34,610 bases of DNA from Tritrichomonas foetus (lineage: Eukaryota > Parabasalia > Tritrichomonadida > Tritrichomonadidae), in the NCBI GenBank assembly GCA_001839685.1, contig MLAK01001037.1, forward strand, positions 184,661 through 219,270. Reading direction: 5' to 3'. The notes under the pieces are model-generated. The model had not been told where the DNA came from. It saw nothing but the letters and a program-made list of their open reading frames with translations, and did not search any database. Numbering within the stretch: the first letter of the stretch is position 1; each line of letters starts with the position of its first letter. Shown piece by piece: positions 27,370 through 34,610 of this stretch. A program made the translations under genes and the position numbers.

Positions 27370-28056
27370 TCACATCACTTCTGATTGTTCTCTTGATGGC
27401 TTCACAATTGGAAGCCGAATTCTGTGTTTATTTCGTGAACTGTTTAACACTTCACTATTAAATCTTTTTCTGGAAAAGATGACCGTTATTGGCTTTGTGT
27501 CCTGCATCATAACTTGCTTGTTCATTCCAGCGACGGCCGAAATCGCGCTTTCATATGTTTGATAAGAAATAGAGCACCTCCACCTCGGCGAATCAAGTTT
27601 AGTTGGACAGTAGCCAACAACATCACCAAACCTCTGAAATTGACGGAGAAGTGAATCAATCGACACTTTTGATGGAATTCCTTTCACTAATACAGACATT
27701 GATGCTCTGTTTTCGGGCTCGAGGAAGGAAGCGTAAATTTTGCGTTCGTTTATCTCCATTTTATTGAATTCAGAAATGGCCGTTTGTGCAGAATATTTCG
27801 ACTTATATAATACTTGGTAAATAGTTCGATTGTGTTGGAATATTGGCTTGCAGAAAATAACATCACCAAAAAGTGAAGCCACTTCAAGAATTTTTTCGTG
27901 CGTAATGCTTTCTGGGAGTTTTTCGATCTGGATTGTATAACTTGAATGAAGTGCCAGTTGTAGCGAAGGAGCGGGGATTATCTTTTGGCTATTTACAAAT
28001 CTTATGGCGGACATTTGTGGAATGATTCCTGGCGTTGGCATGCTTCTGAGAGTCAT
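27370..28056 (-). CDS. RNA-binding protein with two RRMs
   Basis: A 228-aa protein. RRM1 is about 39-112 (YTIQIEKLPESITHEKILEV as RNP2 region, TIYQVLYKSKYSAQTAISEF as RNP1 region). RRM2 is about 119-195 (MSVLVKGIPSKVSIDSLLRQ, RWRCSISYQTYESAISAVAG). Both keep the alternating hydrophobic pattern, but the RNP1 aromatics are only partly conserved. The N-terminal 38 residues are Pro/Ile-rich and the C-terminus is basic (RNKHRIRLPIVKPSRE). Likely mRNA-binding, target unknown. Nearby alternative starts are Met6 and Met15. Confidence 0.72.
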   Translation of the reverse strand: MTLRSMPTPGIIPQMSAIRFVNSQKIIPAPSLQLALHSSYTIQIEKLPESITHEKILEVASLFGDVIFCKPIFQHNRTIYQVLYKSKYSAQTAISEFNKMEINERKIYASFLEPENRASMSVLVKGIPSKVSIDSLLRQFQRFGDVVGYCPTKLDSPRWRCSISYQTYESAISAVAGMNKQVMMQDTKPITVIFSRKRFNSEVLNSSRNKHRIRLPIVKPSREQSEVM

Positions 28057-29161
28057 TGCAACTCAATTCACTGAAAAATTATTCACTTTTCAATAATTTA
28101 TATTGTTGTGATTTTCTCAAAATTTGAAAGGTCTTCTTGAGGATGATATTGAAATTTATTTAATCAATATTATTTCAAAAGTTTATGAATTTTTGTGAAA
28201 GAACGAGTGAAGTTGGAGACTTTTTCTGATAATTTTATTTTACTGTCTAGCATTTTTTTGATAGTAAAAATTTATTTTTTCTATTGTTTATGAGAATAAA
28301 ACCCGTCAAGATTTTGCATTGCGAAAAATTGAAGCAATCGTTTAAGTCTGTTATTCAATTTTTAATTTTCAATTGAATGAGAGGGGAAAACAAATCCGAT
28401 TCAACAACAACAGTGAAAATATCAACCCTACATAATTATAAGAACCAAACATGTAAATAAATATTTATGAACATTTTAACCCTGAAATTGAAATGTATAT
28501 ATGAAACCATAAATAATATTCGAATATTATAAGTAAATTTATTTTACTGAACTAACGACATTTCTGAGATTTCTTTTTCGACAGTTTAGATAAATAGAAA
28601 TATAAATTAAATCTTATCTCTGGGAGTGAGAGCTAATATATATATTTATACATAAAATTCATATTTTCTTCTTCTTTCTTTTTATACGATATTTTAGCAT
28701 AAATTTCCTTTATGCCTTTAAGTGACCTATTTTTATAATAAAAATATGAGTACTTTTCTTGTTTGACACTCACTAATTTAACTTCACTAGCAGCCAGTGA
28801 CTGGCTAGAATATCGTAACCCAGTACTTATCACTTCGATACGATTAAATGAAAAACTCCACATTAATAACACTATACACATGATATTTAATGCATTGCTC
28901 CAAAAATAAATAGTTTGTTTTTATGTTGTCTTATTTGGCACTATTATTTTGAACAGAACAGATTTTCATCTGTTTTAAATAAATATTTCATATAAATAGT
29001 TAACTCCACAATATCCATCATTTATTGGCTTATCAAAAAGGTGAATAAGTAAATTAGAAAAATATGATTTATAAATTTTATTAAAACATAATCAACATTG
29101 TCATCTCAATTTCAAAAATAATGTTATTGAAGAAAAAAGAATAAATAATGGAACAAGAATA
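28057..29161. other. Gene-poor spacer
   Basis: About 1.1 kb. An 82-codon minus-strand frame (28633-28881) is present but has poor coding character and no homologue I recognise. Otherwise AT-rich with nothing identifiable. Confidence 0.4.
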
Positions 29162-32100
29162 TTAAAGTCTAACAATTCTTTGTTCAGTGACTCTCCAATC
29201 TCTTTCATGTTCTCTGCGAGCATCTGCAAGTGGGTTAAGTCTTTCATTTCTCTTTCTCTGCGTAATTTCAGATGCAGATGCCTTTCTATAGAATTTTGGT
29301 GCCAGTTCAACAAGCCATTTTGGTTCAATTGTCACAGTATTTCGCATAAACTCTTTGGATGTATTAACAAGCTCATGAAAAATGACATAATCGGGTTCTC
29401 TTCCAAAAAGAGCACTTCCAGGGAACATGTGAACAAGGTGATGATCAACTAAAGTTAAATAACCACGCTGACCATCTTTTCGAGCAGCTTTTGCGAAATA
29501 TCCAGAGACAATAGCTTTCAAAACAAGTTGCATATCTGTTCCACATGATGAAATTCTTAAATGGAATCTATCCATAAGTCTTTGAAGTTGATCAATTACA
29601 TCATCTGCTCTTTTGAGTGATCTATAGTGTACGAAATTATCTCTGCACCATTGCTCAGACCTTCCTGCCTTTAACCATTCACGATATGCGTATAAAAGTG
29701 TTAAATGATCACCTTCTTCTCGATTCATGCGAGCTTTCATTGCATCTGCATTTGATTGCTTATTCCGTGGACGGTACCAGATTCCTTGAACACTTAGGAT
29801 GGCCACAATCGAGAGGATTTCTTCAGCACAGCCCATATCAGAAGAAGCAATTAACATTTTACTTAAAGGTGGATTTAATGGGAATTGTGCCATTCTTCTT
29901 CCCATTGATGTTAAATGACCTTCATCATCAACAGCTTCTAATGCATATAGTTGTTCAAGTGCATCAATAATTGTATGTGTTGGTGGTTTATCCATAAATT
30001 CAAAATTAATCAAATCTTCAATTCCCATTGCAATTAATTGTAAAGCTACTAAAGTCATATTGGATCTTTGAATTTCAGGGACACTTGCTGCCTTCATTTC
30101 TTTATTATAAGCATCTTCTGTATATAATCTGATACATTTTCCTTCAGCTGTTCTTCCAGCACGACCTTTCCGTTGATCCGCAGCAGCTCGGGAAATTGGG
30201 ACAACTTTTAATGTGTCCATACCAATCTTTGGATCGTACCAAAGCTCTTTAACAAATCCTGGATCAACAACATAACGAATGCCATCAATAGTAATTGAAG
30301 TTTCTGCAATGTTTGTAGCAGCAACAACTTTTCGGCTTCCTGGTGGTGTTTCTTCAAAAATCATAGATTGTTGTTCAGATGGAAGAGTTGAATAAATGGG
30401 CAAAACAATAAGCGGCCCATATTGCTTTTCTAGAACTTTATTCTTCTGGAAAAGAAGTTCGCAAGCCGTATCAATGTCATCTTGACCTGTTAAAAACAGC
30501 AAAATATCACCTGGTTTAGGTTCTGTACAGTGAAGTGAAATAACAGTTTGTACAGCAAAATCTAAATAATTCATTTGGGATTTTGTTGCGTAAGATGTTT
30601 GAACAGGAAAAGCTCTTCCAGGAATATTTAAAACAGGACAATTATAAAAGAACTCCGAAAATTTTTCTTGTTGTAAAGTAGCACTAGTTACAATTACTTT
30701 TAAATCAGATTCTTCATTCCGTAAAATAGCTTTCATTAAACCAAATAAAACATCAGTATGAATTGTTCTTTCATGGGCTTCATCTAACATGACTACACCA
30801 AAATCATTCAACATTCTATCAGTTAAACATTCTTTAAGAAGCATACCATCTGTTACATATTGAATACGAGTAGCTTCACTCATGCATTCTTCAAAGCGAA
30901 CACAATATCCAACAATTCCACCAATCGGTGTTCCCATTTCTTGAGCCACTCTTTTAGCTACAGAAATTGCAGCAACACGACGTGGTTGAGTGACTGCAAT
31001 CTTTTTCTTCGTTATTCCCCAACGATATAAAAATTGCGGAATTTGAGTAGTTTTTCCACAACCTGTTTCACCGACTAAAATGAAAACTCGATTTTTTCTC
31101 ACCATTTCTTCAATTCTATCTTTATAATCATTAATTGGAAGGTCAATTCGTTTCTTTTTTGGTCCAAATGATCCAAATGTTTGCTGTTTCCAAGCAGGAA
31201 GCTCACTAAACTTAACTCTTGAAACAGGCGCCTCTTCATCATCAAGAAGTCCAACAGTGCTTGCAGAAGTGTAAGTATTCTGTGATTGTAGTCTTCTTTG
31301 TTCTTGTCTTTCTTTTGAAATACGAGCAGCTTCTCTAGCGGCACGAGCGAGGGAACCTTCTGGATTATGAAGAACTTGAGTAGGCTGTATGATTTTCTTC
31401 TCACGTTTCAAATTTGCCAAAAATGGTGGAACAGTTGTATTCAAAGCAACTTCGAAATCTTCTTCAATTTCTGAAGCATGTGAGAAAAAACCATATTCGC
31501 CATTCAATTCTCGTAGATCAGATGGTTTCAGTGCACCAGAACTAATTAATTGATCGAGTTCAAATCGATCTGGTGATTTTACTCTTTTCGGACGAGGAAC
31601 ATTTTCATGTACCCAGCCAGATGCAGCTGAAACTTCTTCAACAGATTTTCCACTAACTTGATCAATTCCCCGAATCGAAAGAGTTAACTTATCAGCAATT
31701 GGATCCAATACTTTCACAAATATTTTTTCGCCAACATTTAAAATTTCTGACGCTTTAACGTCTGAAAGTGGATCTGCCCTCATTTCTGTCACATGGCAGA
31801 ATCCTGTCGGCTTTCCTGGATATTCGTCAAGTTTGATAAAAACGCCGTGCGCAGTAACAGAAGTGACACGTCCTCTATAAATTTCACCAACTTTTGGCTG
31901 TTCAACCGGCAAATTGATTGGATTCATCATCATAATTATCGGCTGCTTTATTTCTTCGGGAAGCTGTTGACTATTATGGCGCTGTACAATGGTGAAGATA
32001 TTTTTTGATAAGTCAATTGGTATCGTTACTTTTCTCGTTTGCAAATTCGATATAAAATTTTCGAGCGTGGCTGATTTTTTCGCAATGTCAATCAGGAAAT

Positions 32101-32188
32101 CTGACACATTTCGTTTTTCAACATGCAAAATATTTTTTACTTGCTGATAAACATAAGAGGAGAGTGCGAGCTCTCGAAATTTTTCCAT
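29162..32188 (-). CDS. PRP22: DEAH-box splicing helicase Prp22/DHX8
   Basis: A 1,008-aa ATP-dependent RNA helicase that, in other eukaryotes, proofreads exon ligation and releases spliced mRNA. It has the DHX8-type N-terminal helical domain (about 1-75), an S1 RNA-binding domain (98-175, VGEIYRGRVTSVTAHGVFIK) that marks Prp22 among DEAH helicases, a charged linker, then the helicase core: motif I GETGCGKT (373-380), Ia TQPRRVAAI, II DEAH (469-472), III SAT (502-504), FLTGQDDID, V TNIAETSITI and VI QRKGRAGR, followed by the HA2 and OB domains. Slightly shorter than the human protein because the RS-rich N-terminal insert is missing. Its presence implies a working spliceosome in an intron-poor genome. 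Single uninterrupted frame. Confidence 0.95.
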   Translation of the reverse strand: MEKFRELALSSYVYQQVKNILHVEKRNVSDFLIDIAKKSATLENFISNLQTRKVTIPIDLSKNIFTIVQRHNSQQLPEEIKQPIIMMMNPINLPVEQPKVGEIYRGRVTSVTAHGVFIKLDEYPGKPTGFCHVTEMRADPLSDVKASEILNVGEKIFVKVLDPIADKLTLSIRGIDQVSGKSVEEVSAASGWVHENVPRPKRVKSPDRFELDQLISSGALKPSDLRELNGEYGFFSHASEIEEDFEVALNTTVPPFLANLKREKKIIQPTQVLHNPEGSLARAAREAARISKERQEQRRLQSQNTYTSASTVGLLDDEEAPVSRVKFSELPAWKQQTFGSFGPKKKRIDLPINDYKDRIEEMVRKNRVFILVGETGCGKTTQIPQFLYRWGITKKKIAVTQPRRVAAISVAKRVAQEMGTPIGGIVGYCVRFEECMSEATRIQYVTDGMLLKECLTDRMLNDFGVVMLDEAHERTIHTDVLFGLMKAILRNEESDLKVIVTSATLQQEKFSEFFYNCPVLNIPGRAFPVQTSYATKSQMNYLDFAVQTVISLHCTEPKPGDILLFLTGQDDIDTACELLFQKNKVLEKQYGPLIVLPIYSTLPSEQQSMIFEETPPGSRKVVAATNIAETSITIDGIRYVVDPGFVKELWYDPKIGMDTLKVVPISRAAADQRKGRAGRTAEGKCIRLYTEDAYNKEMKAASVPEIQRSNMTLVALQLIAMGIEDLINFEFMDKPPTHTIIDALEQLYALEAVDDEGHLTSMGRRMAQFPLNPPLSKMLIASSDMGCAEEILSIVAILSVQGIWYRPRNKQSNADAMKARMNREEGDHLTLLYAYREWLKAGRSEQWCRDNFVHYRSLKRADDVIDQLQRLMDRFHLRISSCGTDMQLVLKAIVSGYFAKAARKDGQRGYLTLVDHHLVHMFPGSALFGREPDYVIFHELVNTSKEFMRNTVTIEPKWLVELAPKFYRKASASEITQRKRNERLNPLADARREHERDWRVTEQRIVRL

Positions 32189-32593
32189 TCAATTTAAATT
32201 TTATTTTCATAGAATTTATTTAGGTAATTTCAATAAAATGTCTGAAAAAGACAAAATGACATTCATTATTACATTGAAAACAATATATACCGTCACTAAA
32301 AATCTCTCAATTTCAAGTTGAAGAGCTAATTGGCTTCAGAGGAAACATTTGGAACGATTCATAATTAGAATTTTAATGATTTGAATTTTATCATATACTT
32401 CTACATTACGACCAAACGTGAAAAGATTTATTACAAAGTTTGATCAGATCGAAAAGTGATTTTTCAATTTCCGGTAAAAATTTTAGACATAATACAGGGG
32501 CATACGATTAGAATTCCAATATTGAAAAGAAAAAGAATTGATATGAGAAAATTTTGATCAAGCATATTTTTATTAAAAAGGTCGAAAAAAAAA
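32189..32593. other. Spacer between H4 and Prp22
   Basis: About 400 AT-rich bases containing the H4 3' flank and the Prp22 promoter (both genes minus strand). No clear initiator box before the Prp22 ATG. No gene or RNA seen. Confidence 0.4.
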
Positions 32594-32941
<348 letters not shown>

Positions 32942-33342
32942 TCATGTTTAACGTCATGATAGAAAATTCAAAAGGCATAGAAATCTTGGCGGGATGATTC
33001 CTTCAATTGTATCAAAAAGTTCATCATATCACTCAAAAAGTTTCAATATGAAATATATGTGAATAAAATACGAATATTGATTCATATCTTTCCAAACTAT
33101 TTGATATTTTCATGAATTCCTTTTTGCAAAAGACATCACAATAATTATCTAGAGTCACAATCTTATTTTTAAATAACGGTGCTACTCGTTATCAGTTAAC
33201 AGGTAATTATTTTAACCATAGTGCTTGTAAAGGAGCTTTTTTCTTTAAATTTAGGCCAAATAAAACCAGAAAAAAAATCACTTTAAATACTTCGTTTGAA
33301 ATGCTAATTCAATTTATGGCGCCCTTTTTTTGGCGCTGTTTT

Positions 33343-33352
33343 TCATTTCATT
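33343..33352 (+). promoter_or_regulatory. Initiator-like box TCATTTCATT before H3
   Basis: Lies 10 nt upstream of the H3 ATG and 6 bp downstream of GGCGC (33332-33336). It supports starting H3 at 33363 and not at the in-frame upstream codon at 33330. Confidence 0.65.
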
Positions 33353-33362
33353 AAATATTATA

Positions 33363-33779
33363 ATGGCTCGTACAAAGCAAACAGCTCGTAAATCAACCGG
33401 TGGTAAGACCCCACGTAAGTCACTCGGTGCCAAGGCCGCTCGTAAGTCCACACCAGTCGTCGATTCGCAAGGCGCCAAGAAGCAACACAGATTCAGACCA
33501 GGTACAGTCGCCTTAAGAGAAATCAGAAAGTACCAAAAGAGCACAGATCTCCTCATCCGTAAGCTTCCTTTCCAGAGACTCGTTCGTGAAATCGCTTCAG
33601 GTTTCCGTGGTGATCTTCGTTTCCAATCATCAGCCATCGCAGCCCTCCAGGAAGCTTCAGAAGCTTACCTCGTCGGTCTCTTCGAAGATACAAACCTTTG
33701 CGCTATTCACGCAAACCGTGTCACTATCATGGAACGTGATGTCCAACTCGCCCAAAGAATCCGTGGCGAACGTAACTAA
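33363..33779 (+). CDS. H3: Histone H3, divergent tail
   Basis: A 138-residue H3 (canonical 136 with Met). Tail [14 protein letters not shown] keeps K4, K9 and K14; K18, K23, K27 and S28 are also kept. Between K27 and the K36/K37 pair, two extra residues are inserted and the sequence differs ([15 protein letters not shown]). In the core, Lys79 is replaced by Arg ([11 protein letters not shown]), the usual Cys96 is Ser (EASEAYL), Cys110 is kept (NLCAIHA), and the region near the end has MERDVQLAQ. It is a full core histone, not CenH3: loop 1 has normal length. C-ending codon bias. Stop TAAA. Divergent from H4. Confidence 0.97.
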   Translation: MARTKQTARKSTGGKTPRKSLGAKAARKSTPVVDSQGAKKQHRFRPGTVALREIRKYQKSTDLLIRKLPFQRLVREIASGFRGDLRFQSSAIAALQEASEAYLVGLFEDTNLCAIHANRVTIMERDVQLAQRIRGERN

Positions 33780-33793
33780 ATTATTCCTTCCTT

Positions 33794-33862
33794 CATTAAT
33801 TTGTTTCATCATTCATTAATTTATTTCATCACTCATTAATTTGTTTCATTATTCATTAATGA
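33794..33862. repeat. 20-bp tandem repeat, about 3.5 copies, after the H3 stop
   Basis: CATTAATTTGTTTCATCATT and two close variants follow one another, plus a partial copy, beginning 14 bp after the TAA. It is the H3 3' flank. Animal-type histone stem-loops are not seen. Confidence 0.85.
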
Positions 33863-34610
33863 ATTTATTTCTTTATGTATGAAATCTATAAAGATGATCA
33901 GAGTTTCAAAATCTTAAGACTCAAATTATTGTATTTTCCTTATAAAAAAACATTATGATGTTACCTGTATTATCTCCTTTCATAAAACTTATAATCAAGA
34001 GTATGCATAAAGCTATTTCATGTTTTCTGTTTTAATGATTCCGATCGTATTGGTGAAAATTATCATGAATAAAACAAATCCATAATATAGTTAATGGAGC
34101 AGTGGCAACCGCCATTTTAATTCAATTTTTTGATTTGATGTTTGTGAGAGAGATAATAGTTGTAGAGAGAAATGGAATATGTAGGAAGGTAGCCAGGGCT
34201 GTTAAATCNGTAATAANCAGATCAAATAACAAAATTAAGAATCACCACAAATGATAATTAGCATTTATTCTAGTTATTAAAATTGGGACTTATAATTGAA
34301 AACATGTCGGGAAATATATGGGTGTAGAATAACATATCTCGATTAAAAAAAATTCGCCGGAGAAATTTTCGAGATACGGAATATGGCGAAAATCAGTGGA
34401 ATTTAGCTATGCATGCTTTATGATATGATGAATGTTAGGATACATGACAATGAAATAATTATTGAAAAATTCTAGCTATTCATCAAGATATAATTAAAAT
34501 AAATTTTTGGGAATTGAATACTTTAAACGTATGGATTGAATTTAAATNACCTTATAATTAACATATCTTCTCACAAAAAATATTATTTTCTCAGAAAAAA
34601 AAATTCGAAT
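33863..34610. other. Terminal AT-rich spacer
   Basis: About 750 bases to the window end with ambiguous bases at 34209, 34217 and 34548. No gene, RNA or repeat that I can support. Confidence 0.4.

Noticed and set aside
28633..28881. 82-codon minus-strand ORF
   Set aside because: Lys/Tyr/Ile-rich with no recognisable domain, in a poor AT-rich context; likely chance.

Overview
The window looks like nuclear DNA from a parabasalid (trichomonad) protist, most like Tritrichomonas/Trichomonas. The support is: very AT-rich spacers; compact genes with no obvious introns; a succinyl-CoA synthetase alpha subunit with a short hydrogenosomal-type presequence; TCAYTTCA initiator-like boxes 6-11 nt before several start codons; a divergent H4/H3 histone pair; and trichomonad-style F5/8 type C (discoidin-like) and ankyrin proteins. 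The genus cannot be fixed from sequence alone.

Layout. 1-5.5 kb: a small unknown gene, an ankyrin relic, a sequencing-adapter artefact at 1800-1837, an AAAP-type amino-acid transporter, a decayed plus-strand gene and an alpha/beta hydrolase. 5.6-11.2 kb: an RRM protein, an armadillo/HEAT protein (possibly radial-spoke RSPH14-like), a start-less F5/8C relic, a katanin p80-like WD40 protein and RNA polymerase subunit RPB10. 11.2-12.7 kb: a 1.37-kb inverted-repeat-bounded segment, probably an old Tc1/mariner-like insertion, sits in the divergent promoter between RPB10 and an RABL6-like GTPase. 12.7-18.9 kb: the RABL6-like GTPase with a 950-residue acidic tail of repeated short motifs, then succinyl-CoA synthetase alpha and a PHD-finger protein. 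19.3-23.6 kb: a large ankyrin / Pro-rich / ankyrin / RING gene whose 5' part is broken by three short AT-rich insertions, an 18-bp tandem array, and an intact F5/8C protein. 24-29 kb: a coiled-coil protein, a decayed Asn-rich/P-loop gene and a two-RRM protein. 29.1-34.6 kb: the splicing helicase Prp22/DHX8 and the divergent H4-H3 pair.

The genes are not an operon. Most are housekeeping: transcription (RPB10), splicing (Prp22), chromatin (H3, H4, PHD), hydrogenosomal energy metabolism (SCS alpha), and cytoskeleton or flagellum (katanin p80, possible RSPH14, RABL6). I found no defence, CRISPR or biosynthetic system. The most unusual signals are: the three insertions at equivalent ankyrin-repeat boundaries; the FFSD/ILPK motif ladder in the RABL6-like tail; short tandem repeats directly after the stop codons of four genes; and the inverted-repeat element splitting a divergent promoter.
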